From NCBI RefSeq assembly GCF_000523235.1, contig NZ_CP006850.1:1116001-1180000 (forward strand): 64,000 nucleotides of DNA, given 5' to 3'. Below, one piece after another: positions 33,774 through 43,278 of the stretch. Position 1 is the first letter of the stretch, and every line of letters starts with the position of its first letter. Below the pieces are notes generated by a model that saw only the letters and a list, made by a program, of their open reading frames with translations, searched no databases and had not been told where the DNA came from. This stretch comes from Nocardia nova SH22a (GTDB taxonomy: Bacteria > Actinomycetota > Actinomycetes > Mycobacteriales > Mycobacteriaceae). A program made the translations under genes and the position numbers.

Positions 33774-35246
33774 ATGGCACCGGCATTGCGTGGTTACTAC
33801 ACCGCCGACGAGGTCCGAGCGGCGGAAGCCGAACTGTTCGAACGCGTGGCCGAAGGCGTGCCCATGCGGCGGGCGGCACACGGTCTGGCGACGGTGCTGG
33901 CCGCCGAGCTGCGCGAACGGACCGGCGGTGTCGCCGGGCGCGCGGTGACGCTGCTGATCGGGTCGGGGGACAACGGCGGTGACGTGTTGTGGGCGGGGTC
34001 GATGCTGCGGCGGCGCGGAGTCGCGGTCACCGCGGTGCTGCTGTCGCCCGAGCGCGCGCATCGAGCCGGACTCGCCGCCCTGCGCCGGACCGGTGGCCGC
34101 GTCCGCGATGCCGCTGCCGGATCTCCGGCCGAACTGCTCGGCGCGCCGGATCTGGTCGTGGACGGAATCGTCGGCATTTCGGGGCGCGGTTCGCTGCGCC
34201 CGCGGGCCGCCGAACTCGTCGCCGCGGTGACGGCGCCGATCGTGGCCGCCGATCTGCCCAGCGGTGTGGATACCGATACCGGCGCGGTCGAGGGGCCCGC
34301 GGTCCGCGCGCAGGTGACAGTGACCTTCGGCGCCCGCAAACCGGTGCACGCGCTGGCCGCGCCGTGGTGCGGCCGAATCGAACTCGTCCCCATCGGATTA
34401 CGGCTCCCGGATCCGAATGTGGCTGCGCTGGAACCGGTATCGATCGGCGCGGACTGGCCGGTGCCGGAAGCGCAGGACGACAAATACACCCAGGGCGTGA
34501 CCGGTATCTGCGCGGGCAGCGCCGTCTATCCGGGTGCGGCGGTCCTGTGCACGGGCGCCGCGGTGGCCGCGACCTCGGGCATGGTCCGATACGCGGGCAC
34601 CGCCGCCGAACAGGTGCTGGCCCGGTTCCCGGAGGTGATCGCCGCCCAGAACCTGGCCGATACCGGCCGGGTGCAGACGTGGGTGTTCGGGCCGGGCGCG
34701 GGCGTCGACGACGCGGCCCGCGACCGGCTCGCGGAGATCCTGGCGACGGATCTGCCGGTGGTCGTCGATGCCGACGGCCTGACCCTGCTGGCCGCCGAAC
34801 CCGGACTGATCGAAGGCCGTACCGCGCCGACCGTATTGACCCCGCACGCAGGCGAATTCGCGCGTCTCACCGGTCGCGATCCCGGTCCGGACCGGGTAGC
34901 GGCGGTCAAGGCGCTCGCCGACGAGTGGCGGGTGACGGTCCTGCTCAAGGGCCGGGCCACCCTGGTCGCCGCGCCGGACGGGCCGGTTCTGGTCAACGAG
35001 GCCGGTGGTTCCTGGGCCGCCACCGCAGGAGCCGGTGATGTGCTGTCCGGGGTGATCGGGACCCTGCTGGCCGCGGGGCGCGATCCGCAGTGGTCGGCCG
35101 CCGCCGCGGCGCGAGTGCACGCGTTGGCCGCCAACCTCGCGGCCCACGCGAACAGCGATGCCGGAGCGCCGATTTCGGCCACACCCCTCATGCTGCATGT
35201 GCGGGATGCCGTGCGAACCCTTCGAGCACTGGCCGACCCGAGCTGA
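33774..35246 (+). CDS. nnr: Bifunctional NAD(P)HX epimerase/dehydratase
   Basis: 490 residues; repairs hydrated NAD(P)H. The N-terminal YjeF-type epimerase domain has YYTADEVRAAE, GSGDNGGD and VAADLPSGVDTDTG. The C-terminal ADP/ATP-dependent dehydratase domain has VFGPGAGVDD, VVDADGLTLLA, LTPHAGEFARLTG, VLLKGRATLVA and the GSWAATAGAGDVLSG phosphate-binding motif. The GAGGAGG ribosome site is 9 bases from this ATG; an in-frame ATG at 33765 directly abuts it and is less likely. The M. tuberculosis equivalent (Rv3433c) lies in the same neighbourhood near glmS and alr. Confidence 0.93.
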   Translation: MAPALRGYYTADEVRAAEAELFERVAEGVPMRRAAHGLATVLAAELRERTGGVAGRAVTLLIGSGDNGGDVLWAGSMLRRRGVAVTAVLLSPERAHRAGLAALRRTGGRVRDAAAGSPAELLGAPDLVVDGIVGISGRGSLRPRAAELVAAVTAPIVAADLPSGVDTDTGAVEGPAVRAQVTVTFGARKPVHALAAPWCGRIELVPIGLRLPDPNVAALEPVSIGADWPVPEAQDDKYTQGVTGICAGSAVYPGAAVLCTGAAVAATSGMVRYAGTAAEQVLARFPEVIAAQNLADTGRVQTWVFGPGAGVDDAARDRLAEILATDLPVVVDADGLTLLAAEPGLIEGRTAPTVLTPHAGEFARLTGRDPGPDRVAAVKALADEWRVTVLLKGRATLVAAPDGPVLVNEAGGSWAATAGAGDVLSGVIGTLLAAGRDPQWSAAAAARVHALAANLAAHANSDAGAPISATPLMLHVRDAVRTLRALADPS

Positions 35247-35472
35247 CGGTCGTGCCGCCGGACCCCTCACTCACGTCCCGTGTGGCGTACCCGGTGCCGG
35301 GCGTGCGCTCAGGGGCTCGCCTCGGTCCCGCGCGATAAGAAGTCGGCGGCGTCGGACCTTCGCCGCTCATGCAGGACATCTACAGCGTGTGCGGTCGGCA
35401 TACCCGGCGCGCTCCACCGATGCCGGGTAGCGCGCCGGGAACCGAGAGCGACGGGCCGTCACCCGCTGAGCG

Positions 35473-36291
35473 TCAATTCCCCTGTGCCGCTGCCGAAACC
35501 GATTCCCACTCCCGCCAGGTCGCCAGCCGCGACTCGTAGTCGGCGGTCGCGATCTGCAGCGGGGCGGTGCCCAGGAACAGTCGCAGCGGGGGCTTGTCGG
35601 CGTCGACCACGGTCAGGATCGCGGTCCGGGTGGCCGCGGGCTCGCCGGACGGCATGGACGAGCGGGCGCGATCACGTAGCTCGCGGACCTCGGCGTAGTC
35701 CGGATTCTGCTCGCTGCGCACCGACGACGGACCGGCCCAGTCGGTGCCGAACCCGCCCGGCTCGATCAGCGTGACGTGGATGCCGAAGTCGGCGACCTCC
35801 GCGGCCAGCGACTGCGAGAATCCCTCCAGCGCCCACTTCGAGGCGTGATAGGCGCCCAGATTCGGGAAGGCGCTGATACCACCGATACTCGACACCTGGA
35901 GAATGTGCCCGCTGCCCTGCGCGCGCAGGATCGGCAGCGCCGCCTGGGTGACCCAGAGCGCACCGAACACATTGGTCTCGAACTGCGCCCGGATCTCGTT
36001 CTCGGTGAGCTCCTCGATCATGCCGAAATGGCCGTAGCCGGCATTGTTGACCACGACGTCGAGGCGGCCGAAGTGCTCGGCGGCACGGGCCACGGCCGCG
36101 AAGTCGGCCTCGCGGTCGGTGACGTCGAGCTGCAGCGGCAGGAAGGTGTCGGGGTAGGAGGCGACCAGATCGTCGACCGTCTCCAGTTTGCGGGCGGTGC
36201 CTGCCACCCGGTCGCCGCGCTCGAGCGCCGCCAGGGCCCATTCACGACCGAAACCCCGCGATACGCCGGTGATGAACCAAACCTTGCTCAT
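35473..36291 (-). CDS. Short-chain dehydrogenase/reductase
   Basis: 272 residues. Classical SDR: the Rossmann motif in the form TGVSRGFG, DVTD, NNAGYG, the catalytic Ser in VSSIGG, YHASK with the catalytic Tyr and Lys, and PGGFGTDW. Residue order and length fit the NAD(P)-dependent oxidoreductases often found as single genes. The substrate is unknown. Upstream, 36356-36369 is a perfect palindrome inside a candidate MerR-type promoter. Divergent from alr. A much longer open frame on this strand is not supported. Confidence 0.9.
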   Translation of the reverse strand: MSKVWFITGVSRGFGREWALAALERGDRVAGTARKLETVDDLVASYPDTFLPLQLDVTDREADFAAVARAAEHFGRLDVVVNNAGYGHFGMIEELTENEIRAQFETNVFGALWVTQAALPILRAQGSGHILQVSSIGGISAFPNLGAYHASKWALEGFSQSLAAEVADFGIHVTLIEPGGFGTDWAGPSSVRSEQNPDYAEVRELRDRARSSMPSGEPAATRTAILTVVDADKPPLRLFLGTAPLQIATADYESRLATWREWESVSAAAQGN

Positions 36292-36349
36292 GACATCCTT
36301 CGGTTCGATGGGTTGGAATCGGGCCGTTCGACCCGTGCCACCCACGCTA

Positions 36350-36375
36350 GCCAGCTGGAGTGCACTCCAAGCAAG
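36350..36375 (-). promoter_or_regulatory. Candidate MerR-type operator/promoter of the SDR gene
   Basis: A perfect 14-bp palindrome TGGAGTGCACTCCA (36356-36369) lies 65 bases upstream of the SDR start. Read on the minus strand it sits between TTGCTT and TAGCGT, which are 19 bases apart. An operator inside an overlong 19-bp spacer is the layout of promoters twisted by MerR-family activators. The regulator is not in the window. Confidence 0.45.
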
Positions 36376-36441
36376 TGCCGATGTCGTATCCGGCCGGGCG
36401 TGCCGGGGGTCACCGAGTGCCGCGTGGCAGGATCGGTAGCC

Positions 36442-37584
36442 GTGACTAGCGCTGATCCGCAGGTGGAGACCGTCGTCGATCTGGATGCCATCGCACACAA
36501 TGTGCGGGTGCTGCGCGCGCACGCCGGTGACGCCGCGGTCATGGTGGTGGTCAAGGCCGATGCCTACAACCACGGCGCGGTCCAGGTCGGGCGGGCCGCG
36601 CTGGCGGCCGGTGCCGCCGAACTGGGGGTGACCACGATCGCCGAGGCCTTGGAGCTGCGGGCGGCCGGAATCACCGCGCCGATCCTGAGCTGGCTCAACA
36701 ACGCCGACGCCGACTACGCCGCCGCGATCGCCGCCGATATCGAGATCGGGGTGTCCTCGGCCGGTCATCTGCGTGCGGTGGAGCGGGCCGCGCGGGCGAG
36801 CGGAACCACGGCCACCGTCACCCTGAAGATCGACACCGGGCTCAATCGCAACGGCGTCTCCTCGCAGGAGTACCCGCAGGTGCTGGCGCTGCTGCGGGAG
36901 CTGGTCGACGAGGGCGTGGTGCGGTTGCGGGCGATGTTCTCCCATCTCGCGCACGCCGACGAGCCGAACCATCCGGTCATCGATGTGCAGCGCGACCGCT
37001 TCACGGCGGCCATCGCGACCGCGAAGGAATTCGGCCTGGAACCCGAACTGGTGCATCTGGCCAATTCCGCGGCCACCCTCACCCGGCCCGATCTGGCCTT
37101 CGACATGGTCCGCCCCGGTATCGCGGTCTACGGCCTGAGCCCCACCCCCGAGATCTCGGATTTCGACCTGCGCCCGGCGATGACCTTCCGCGCTCGCGTC
37201 GCCCTGGTGAAGCGGGTGGCACAGGGAGAGGGGGTGTCCTACGGGCACGAATGGATCGCGCCGCACGACACCACCGTCGCCCTGATTCCGGCGGGTTATG
37301 CCGACGGTGTGCCGCGCGGTCTGGGCGGGCGCATCGCGGTGCGGATCGGCGAGGCGGACTATCCGAATATCGGCCGGGTCTGCATGGATCAACTGGTCGT
37401 GGATCTGGGCGAGAACCCGCGCGGGGTGGCCGAGGGGGACCGCGCCGTGCTGTTCGGCGGCGCGCCCGGCGACCCGCACGCCCAGCAGTGGGCGGATCTC
37501 CTGCACACCATCCACTATGAGATCGTGTGTTCCCCGCGCGGCCGTGTCGTGCGACGCTATACCGGACAGGCAGGGGTGGTGTGA
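36442..37584 (+). CDS. alr: Alanine racemase
   Basis: 380 residues; PLP enzyme that makes D-alanine for peptidoglycan. The PLP-binding Lys is in MVVVKADAYNHG near the N-terminus, the second catalytic base Tyr in GVSYGHEW, and the substrate loop has NIGRVCMDQLVVDLG. GTG start (VTSADPQVETVVDLD) was chosen because homology begins there; the upstream frame overlaps the divergent SDR. The stop overlaps the next ATG by one base, starting the run alr, hydrolase, tsaE. Confidence 0.96.
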   Translation: MTSADPQVETVVDLDAIAHNVRVLRAHAGDAAVMVVVKADAYNHGAVQVGRAALAAGAAELGVTTIAEALELRAAGITAPILSWLNNADADYAAAIAADIEIGVSSAGHLRAVERAARASGTTATVTLKIDTGLNRNGVSSQEYPQVLALLRELVDEGVVRLRAMFSHLAHADEPNHPVIDVQRDRFTAAIATAKEFGLEPELVHLANSAATLTRPDLAFDMVRPGIAVYGLSPTPEISDFDLRPAMTFRARVALVKRVAQGEGVSYGHEWIAPHDTTVALIPAGYADGVPRGLGGRIAVRIGEADYPNIGRVCMDQLVVDLGENPRGVAEGDRAVLFGGAPGDPHAQQWADLLHTIHYEIVCSPRGRVVRRYTGQAGVV

Positions 37585-38711
37585 TGAAACCGGAACGGCC
37601 ACAGCATTTTCCGGTGAGCGCGGTGCTGCGCTCGCGGATGCTGCGGGGAGGTGTCGCGTCGGCGAGTGTGCTGGCCGCGCTCGCGGGCGCGCAGGCGCTG
37701 CGCCGGGTGGGTGCGGCGGTGGCGTGGCTCGCCCACGGTGACGACCTGCGGGACGAGGATTTCGGCCTGCTCGACCGTGATCCCGCCCGCCGGGTGCTGA
37801 CCGAGGACGGCGTGGCGCTGGCCGCCCGCGTGGTCGGTCCCGAAAGCGCCGACGCCACCGTGGTTTTCGTGCACGGTTTCTGCAACAGCATGCAGTCGTT
37901 CCATTTTCAGCGCCGTGATCTCGCCGAACTGTGGGGTCCGCGGGTGCGCATGGTGTTCTTCGATCTGCGCGGGCACGGCGGCTCCGGCACACCCGACAGT
38001 GCGAGTTGCACCGTCGCGCAGCTGGGCCGCGATCTGGTGCGGGTGATCGAGGAGTGCGCGCCGCGCGGCCCGCTGGTGCTGGTCGGGCATTCCATGGGCG
38101 GTATGGCGATTCTGGCCGCCGCCGCCCGGTTCCCGGAACTCTTCCGGCATCGGGTGCGCGGCACCGCACTGCTGGCGACCACTGCGGCGGGCGTCACCCG
38201 CGCGGGTGCGGCGCAACTGCTGCGCGGTCCCGCGGTCGACGGCTTCCGGCTGCTCGTGCACACCTCGCCCGCACTGGTCCAGGCCGGACGGACAACCGCG
38301 CGGCAGTTGATCACCCCCGTCCTGCACGTCAGCTCGTTCCACGGTGAGGTGAGCCCGACCCTGTCCAGGTTCGCCACCTCGATGATCGATCGGACGCCGG
38401 TCGAGACGGTGGTGAAATTCCTCGAGGCCCTGCAGGTACACGACGAGGCGGCGGCCCTGCCGACGCTCGCGCCCTATCCGGCGCTCGTGGTCGGCGGCGG
38501 GCACGACATGATCATCCCGTTCCGCAACTCCCGCGATCTGGCCGCCGGGCTCCCCGGCGCCGATCTGGTGCGGGTCACCGATGCCGCGCACATGGTGCAT
38601 CTGCAGTATCCGGAGCTGATCAACGCCGCGCTGGATCGACTCCTGTTGCGCGCCGGGATCTTCGGCGACATGACCTACGAGCGGCACGGCCGGGAGGCGA
38701 GCAATGGCTGA
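37584..38711 (+). CDS. Alpha/beta-hydrolase
   Basis: 375 residues. The N-terminal ~70 residues contain a weak hydrophobic stretch (GGVASASVLAALAGAQAL) that may be a membrane anchor. The hydrolase core has VVFVHGFCNS (oxyanion loop), FFDLRGHGGSG, nucleophile elbow VGHSMGGMA with intact Ser, VVGGGHDMI for the acid, and DAAHMVHLQYP with the catalytic His. The substrate is unknown. The same gene lies between alr and tsaE in mycobacteria and rhodococci. It is coupled to alr by a one-base overlap and overlaps tsaE by 8 nt. Confidence 0.88.
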   Translation: MKPERPQHFPVSAVLRSRMLRGGVASASVLAALAGAQALRRVGAAVAWLAHGDDLRDEDFGLLDRDPARRVLTEDGVALAARVVGPESADATVVFVHGFCNSMQSFHFQRRDLAELWGPRVRMVFFDLRGHGGSGTPDSASCTVAQLGRDLVRVIEECAPRGPLVLVGHSMGGMAILAAAARFPELFRHRVRGTALLATTAAGVTRAGAAQLLRGPAVDGFRLLVHTSPALVQAGRTTARQLITPVLHVSSFHGEVSPTLSRFATSMIDRTPVETVVKFLEALQVHDEAAALPTLAPYPALVVGGGHDMIIPFRNSRDLAAGLPGADLVRVTDAAHMVHLQYPELINAALDRLLLRAGIFGDMTYERHGREASNG

Positions 38712-39159
38712 GCACGGGGAGACCCGGGAACTGCCCACGGTCGCCGACACCGAGGCATTGGGGCGGGAACTGGCCGCGGATCTGCGCCCCGGCGACCTGG
38801 TGGTGCTGGACGGTCCGCTCGGCGCCGGTAAGACCGCGCTGACCCGCGGTATCGCGGCCGGGCTCGGAGTCGAGGGCCGGGTCAGCTCGCCGACGTTCAT
38901 CATCGCGCGCCAGCACCGGGCCGGTTCGCGGTCGGATTCGATTCCGCTGGTCCACGTCGACGCCTACCGGCTGGGCGGGGATCTCGACGAACTGGACGCG
39001 CTGGATCTCGACGCCGACTTGCACGAAGCGGTCGTGGTGGTGGAGTGGGGCCTCGGCGTGGTCGAACATCTCGCCGATCGGCATCTGCGCGTGCGGTTGC
39101 AGCGGGAGCCGGAATCGGAGGTCCGGACGGCCACCTGGGAATGGGTCGGGCCGTACTGA
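38704..39159 (+). CDS. tsaE: tRNA t6A ATPase TsaE
   Basis: 151 residues. P-loop ATPase of the threonylcarbamoyladenosine pathway: Walker A GPLGAGKTALTRG, switch SSPTFIIARQH, Walker B-like LVHVDAYRL, and the closing VVVVEWGLG. It acts with TsaB and TsaD, encoded 270 bases and 1.5 kb downstream. The start overlaps the upstream hydrolase gene by 8 nt. Confidence 0.95.
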   Translation: MAEHGETRELPTVADTEALGRELAADLRPGDLVVLDGPLGAGKTALTRGIAAGLGVEGRVSSPTFIIARQHRAGSRSDSIPLVHVDAYRLGGDLDELDALDLDADLHEAVVVVEWGLGVVEHLADRHLRVRLQREPESEVRTATWEWVGPY

Positions 39160-39171
39160 GAATCGTGTGAT

Positions 39172-39229
39172 GCTCACCACCCGGCCGGGTCCGGGCGGAT
39201 ATGCGGCAGTGCGGAATCGGGTGGTGAGC
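39172..39229. promoter_or_regulatory. Perfect 12-bp inverted repeat between tsaE and tsaB
   Basis: GCTCACCACCCG (39172-39183) is mirrored exactly at 39218-39229, with 34 bases between, starting 13 bases after the tsaE stop. It could fold as a terminator-like hairpin or be an operator. The remaining ~200 bases up to tsaB at 39432 show no gene. Confidence 0.5.
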
Positions 39230-39431
39230 CGAACGGTGATCCGGATCACGTCCGGCGGTTGACCCGGCAGTTGTTGCGGCACTTGATCGTTGGCCGGTAC
39301 CTCACCGGCGCTCGCACGATGCCAGGTCCGGAGTCCTCGGGCCGCGTCGGCCGGGCGGTTGCGACATGCGATTACACCGGTGGCCGGCGATGGCATACGG
39401 GAGGTGACCAACCGGTATCGTTGAGGCAATC

Positions 39432-40127
39432 ATGCTTGTACTTGCTGTCGACACCGCGACGCCTGCCGTTACAGCAGGACTGGTGGAACTGGAGCAGGCC
39501 GCCACAGCGCCGCAGGTCCGGACCCTAGCCTCCCGGGTGACCGTGGACGCGCGCGCCCACAATGAGGTTCTCACCCCGCAAATCCTGGCCTGCCTCGAGG
39601 AGACCGGCCGGGCACGCACCGATATCGCGGCGGTGGTCGTGGGTATCGGGCCGGGTCCGTTCACCGGGCTGCGGGTGGGGATGGCCACCGCCGCCGCCTT
39701 CGGCGACGCACTCGGCCTGCCGGTGCACGGCGTCTGCAGTCTCGACGCGATCGCCGCCGAAGCCTGGCCCGAGGTCCCGGCCGGAGCCGAGTCGTCGAAC
39801 GGGACTTCCGCCGCGGAACTGCTCGTGGTCACCGATGCCCGCCGTCGCGAGGTCTACTGGGCGCGCTACCGCGGCGCCCGGATCGAGGGGCCGGGGGTGT
39901 GCCGCCCCGCCGATCTGGACTCCGCCGATGCGACCGCCATCGCCGGATCGCCCTCGCACGTCGATTTTTTCGATCTTCCGGTACTCCCGATGGAAACCCC
40001 GTCACCGGCCGGGCTGGTGCGCTGCGCCGCCGCCGATCTGCTCGCCCGGGTGACGCCGGAGCCGTTGGTCCCGCTGTACCTGCGCCGCCCGGACGCGGTG
40101 GAGCGCAGCTATCAGGCGGTGCGATGA
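39432..40127 (+). CDS. tsaB: tRNA t6A protein TsaB
   Basis: 231 residues. ASKHA-fold partner and scaffold of TsaD: N-terminal MLVLAVDTATPAVTAGLVEL, the conserved GIGPGPFTGLRVGMATA block, and VVTDARRREVYWARY. It has an ordinary length for actinobacterial TsaB. It is ATGA-coupled to rimI, giving the operon tsaB-rimI-tsaD. Confidence 0.95.
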   Translation: MLVLAVDTATPAVTAGLVELEQAATAPQVRTLASRVTVDARAHNEVLTPQILACLEETGRARTDIAAVVVGIGPGPFTGLRVGMATAAAFGDALGLPVHGVCSLDAIAAEAWPEVPAGAESSNGTSAAELLVVTDARRREVYWARYRGARIEGPGVCRPADLDSADATAIAGSPSHVDFFDLPVLPMETPSPAGLVRCAAADLLARVTPEPLVPLYLRRPDAVERSYQAVR

Positions 40128-40651
40128 GTACTCCAGCGGCGGTCCACATCGAGCCGATGGGCCCGGCCGATATAGCTCGGTGCGTCGAATTGGAACTACT
40201 GCTGTTCCCGGAGGACGACCCCTGGCCGGACGTGGCCTTCCGTTCCGAGCTGGCCGGATCGCACAACCGCTATCTGGTCGCGCGGGACACCGACGGGCGC
40301 ACCCTCGGCTACGCGGGTATCGCCCTGCTCGGCACCCTCGATCATCCCGAGGCCGAGATCCACACCATCGGCGTCGATCCGGTCGTGCATCGCGGCGGCA
40401 TCGGCACCGTGCTGTTGCGGGCCCTGCTGGCGGAGGCCGGTAAGCGCGGCGGGCCGGTATTCCTCGAGGTGCGCACCGACAACGCACCGGCCATCGCCAT
40501 GTACGAGAAGCACGGCTTCCACATCATCGGCCTGCGCAAGAACTACTACCAGCCCAGCGGCGCCGACGCCTTCACCATGCGCCGCCCGGCGATGACCGGA
40601 TTCCCGCACCCGGGCGCCGAGTCCGCCCATGACTCCGAGGTCGTGTCGTGA
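40124..40651 (+). CDS. rimI: Ribosomal protein-alanine N-acetyltransferase RimI
   Basis: 175 residues. GNAT acetyltransferase: [15 protein letters not shown], acetyl-CoA loop [19 protein letters not shown] (V-x-x-x-x-R-G-x-G form), and the C-terminal [20 protein letters not shown]. RimI acetylates the N-terminus of ribosomal protein S18 and, in mycobacteria, other proteins. Coupled at both ends: ATGA with tsaB and GTGA with tsaD. Confidence 0.93.
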   Translation: MSTPAAVHIEPMGPADIARCVELELLLFPEDDPWPDVAFRSELAGSHNRYLVARDTDGRTLGYAGIALLGTLDHPEAEIHTIGVDPVVHRGGIGTVLLRALLAEAGKRGGPVFLEVRTDNAPAIAMYEKHGFHIIGLRKNYYQPSGADAFTMRRPAMTGFPHPGAESAHDSEVVS

Positions 40652-41682
40652 TCGTCCTGGGTATCGAGAGTTCTTGTGACGAAACCGGAGTCGGCATCGT
40701 CCGCTGTCATCCGGACGGCACCTGCGAACTGCTGGCAGACGAGGTCGCCTCCAGTGTCGATCAGCATGCCCGGTTCGGCGGTGTGGTGCCCGAAATCGCC
40801 TCCCGCGCCCACCTCGAGGCCATCGTTCCGGCCATGCGCCGCGCGCTGTCGGCCGCGGGTATCGCCAAGCCGGACGCGCTGGCGGTCACCATCGGACCGG
40901 GACTGGCCGGTGCCCTGCTGGTGGGTGTTGCGGCGGCGAAAGCCTATGCGGCGGCGTGGGATATCCCGCTCTACGCGCTGAATCATCTCGGCGGCCATGT
41001 CGCCGTCGACACCCTCGAACACGGTCCGATGCCACCGTGTGTGGCGTTGCTGGTGTCCGGCGGGCACACCCATCTGCTGCGGGTCACCGATCTGGCGCAG
41101 CCGATCGTCGAACTCGGCAGCACCGTCGACGATGCCGCGGGCGAGGCGTTCGACAAGGTGGCCCGGCTGCTCGGCCTGGGCTTCCCCGGCGGCCCGGCAC
41201 TGGATGCCGCTGCGGTACACGGGGATCCGGCCGCGATCGCATTCCCGCGCGGGATGACCGGTCCGCGCGATCCACGCTACGACTTCTCTTTCTCCGGGCT
41301 CAAGACCGCCGTCGCGCGATACGTGGAAGCCGCGCAGCGCAACGGCACCGAACTGCCGATTCCCGATATCGCCGCCTCGTTCCAGGAGGCGGTCGCCGAT
41401 GTGCTGACCATGAAGGCGGTGCGCGCGGCACAGGACACCGGGGTGGACACGCTGGTTCTGGGCGGTGGCGCCACCGCCAACTCCCGGATCCGGTCGATGG
41501 CCGAAGAACGCTGTGCCGCAGCCGGTCTGACCCTGCGGGTGCCGAAACCGCGGCTGTGCACCGATAACGGTGTCATGATCGCGACCCTCGGCGCGCACGT
41601 GATCGCCGGTGGCGCCGAGCCCTCACCGCTGACCGTCGCCACCGATCCCGGACTCTCGGTGGCCACCAGCCAGATCCGCTGA
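40648..41682 (+). CDS. tsaD: tRNA t6A transferase TsaD
   Basis: 344 residues; transfers the threonylcarbamoyl group to A37 of ANN-decoding tRNAs. GTG start overlapping rimI. Hallmarks: [16 protein letters not shown], the metal-binding H-x-x-x-H in [14 protein letters not shown] with the later [22 protein letters not shown], and [12 protein letters not shown]. Length is normal for the family. Confidence 0.97.
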   Translation: MIVLGIESSCDETGVGIVRCHPDGTCELLADEVASSVDQHARFGGVVPEIASRAHLEAIVPAMRRALSAAGIAKPDALAVTIGPGLAGALLVGVAAAKAYAAAWDIPLYALNHLGGHVAVDTLEHGPMPPCVALLVSGGHTHLLRVTDLAQPIVELGSTVDDAAGEAFDKVARLLGLGFPGGPALDAAAVHGDPAAIAFPRGMTGPRDPRYDFSFSGLKTAVARYVEAAQRNGTELPIPDIAASFQEAVADVLTMKAVRAAQDTGVDTLVLGGGATANSRIRSMAEERCAAAGLTLRVPKPRLCTDNGVMIATLGAHVIAGGAEPSPLTVATDPGLSVATSQIR

Positions 41683-41700
41683 GTCCGCCGGTTCGGCCGA

Positions 41701-43278
41701 TCAGTCCCCGGGCCGCGCCGATTCGGTAGGTGTGGCCGACTCCGCGGGTGGCTCCGAGTCCGATTCCGCGGAACCGGAATCCGCATGGGGCACCACCGGG
41801 ACCCGTGAGCGACCGGGTGCGGTCGGCTCTGCCCCGGGCATCTGCGGCGACGGTGTCCGGGAATCGGATGCGCCGGGCTCCGGTGTGCTGGTCCCCAGCA
41901 GGGGGCCGAGCAGATGCGGCAGATTCGGCAACGGGATCTGCGGCAGATTCGGATCCGGCCGCAGCGCGGGCGAACTCGTCGTCGGCGCGACCGAGGGCGA
42001 CTCGTCCGGGGTGGTGGTCGAGGGTGTGCTGCCGGGGGCCGTGGTGGTCACCGTCGTGGTGCCGCCCGGCTGCTGTACCGGAGTGGAGGTGGTGGGTTCC
42101 GGCTGCCGATCGGTCCGGCTCCCCGCGATACTCGTCGGCGTGGCGACCGGCACCTGCGTCTGCACGGGCGGTGTGGTGAGCTGGGTCGTATTCGTGGTTC
42201 CCGCCGGTGTCACATCCTGATGCGCCGTCGGCACCAGTTCCTTGACGCCGTAGCCGACCACCAGGCCCACCACCACGATGGCGCCGGCCAGGGTGCCGAC
42301 GAGCTTGGTGAAGGTTCCGGCCGGGCGCTCGGCGCTCAGCGTGATCGGCGCGAAGGCCGAGGGCTGGGCCGAATCCGCCACCAGCGCGGCGCCTTTCGCG
42401 GTCGCGGCCTCCGGTTCGGGCACCGACAGCACCGGGATGTCCAGCAGTGCGTCCAGTCCGTCGACCAGCGCGGCGATATTGGCGCCCCCGCCGATGATCG
42501 CGACCGCTTCGGGCAGCTTCGGCGCCCGCGCGAAGACCCCCCGTGTGTAATCGGCGGCCTGGTGCAGCAGATCGGAGATGAGTTCGGCGAAGTCGGCCCG
42601 GGTCAGCTTCAGCGGCTGTCCGGCAACATGATCGATGGTCACCGCCGGCGCGATCGTCAGATGCTCCTTGGCGGCACGGCTCCGATTGATCAGCATCTGC
42701 CGGTTGGGTCGGGTGCCGCGGCGGGCGAAATGACAGTCCAGCAGATGGTGGTAGATCTGCTCGTCGACGGCCGCGCCGCTGATGGTCTCGGTGCGCTCCG
42801 AGCGCAGGACCGTATCGTCGGCCAGATCGGCCACCGTGACGGTCATTCCGGAGGCGCCCAGATCGATGACGGCGACCGTCTCGTACCGGTCCAGCAGGCC
42901 CGTGTGGCGTAGATAGGTGAGGGCGGCGGTGCTCTCGGGGATGAGCTTCACATCGGTGCGCTGCCGGCCGATCGCGGCGCGAATCGCCATGGCCTGCTCG
43001 CGATCACGGTAGGCGACGGCGATGGCGCCGGGCGGGAGCGGCCGCGTCTGCGGCGCGGAGGCGCCCGGAGTATGGGTGCCGACCCGGTGCAGATAATCGC
43101 GCGGAATCTGAGTGGTCATCAGCTCGATCGATGACGCCACCAGATCACCGGGGTCGGAATGTGCCACATCCGCCGAGACGACGCGGTAATCGAAACTCTG
43201 GGCACCGTTCGTCGCGGTGGTGACGACGGCCGAGCAGACGACCTCGTTCCCCGCGGAGATACCGAGGGATGTTCGCAT
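41701..43278 (-). CDS. Membrane-anchored Hsp70-like (actin-fold) protein with Pro/Thr tail
   Basis: 525 residues from MRTSLGISAG, which has an excellent GGGAGGTGAAC ribosome site. N-terminal ~320 residues are Hsp70-like. SLGISAG is in the phosphate-1 position, VIDLGASGMTVTVAD in phosphate-2, IINRSRAAKEHL-like (INRSRAAKEHLT) in the connecting region and VAIIGGGANIAAL in the adenosine motif, followed by AATAKGAALV. A single helix (LVGTLAGAIVVVGLVVGYGV) follows, then ~170 external residues rich in Thr, Pro and Ser. There is no substrate-binding domain, so it is not a DnaK-type chaperone. It is convergent with tsaD and divergent from groES, with 780 bases between. Confidence 0.75.
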   Translation of the reverse strand: MRTSLGISAGNEVVCSAVVTTATNGAQSFDYRVVSADVAHSDPGDLVASSIELMTTQIPRDYLHRVGTHTPGASAPQTRPLPPGAIAVAYRDREQAMAIRAAIGRQRTDVKLIPESTAALTYLRHTGLLDRYETVAVIDLGASGMTVTVADLADDTVLRSERTETISGAAVDEQIYHHLLDCHFARRGTRPNRQMLINRSRAAKEHLTIAPAVTIDHVAGQPLKLTRADFAELISDLLHQAADYTRGVFARAPKLPEAVAIIGGGANIAALVDGLDALLDIPVLSVPEPEAATAKGAALVADSAQPSAFAPITLSAERPAGTFTKLVGTLAGAIVVVGLVVGYGVKELVPTAHQDVTPAGTTNTTQLTTPPVQTQVPVATPTSIAGSRTDRQPEPTTSTPVQQPGGTTTVTTTAPGSTPSTTTPDESPSVAPTTSSPALRPDPNLPQIPLPNLPHLLGPLLGTSTPEPGASDSRTPSPQMPGAEPTAPGRSRVPVVPHADSGSAESDSEPPAESATPTESARPGD

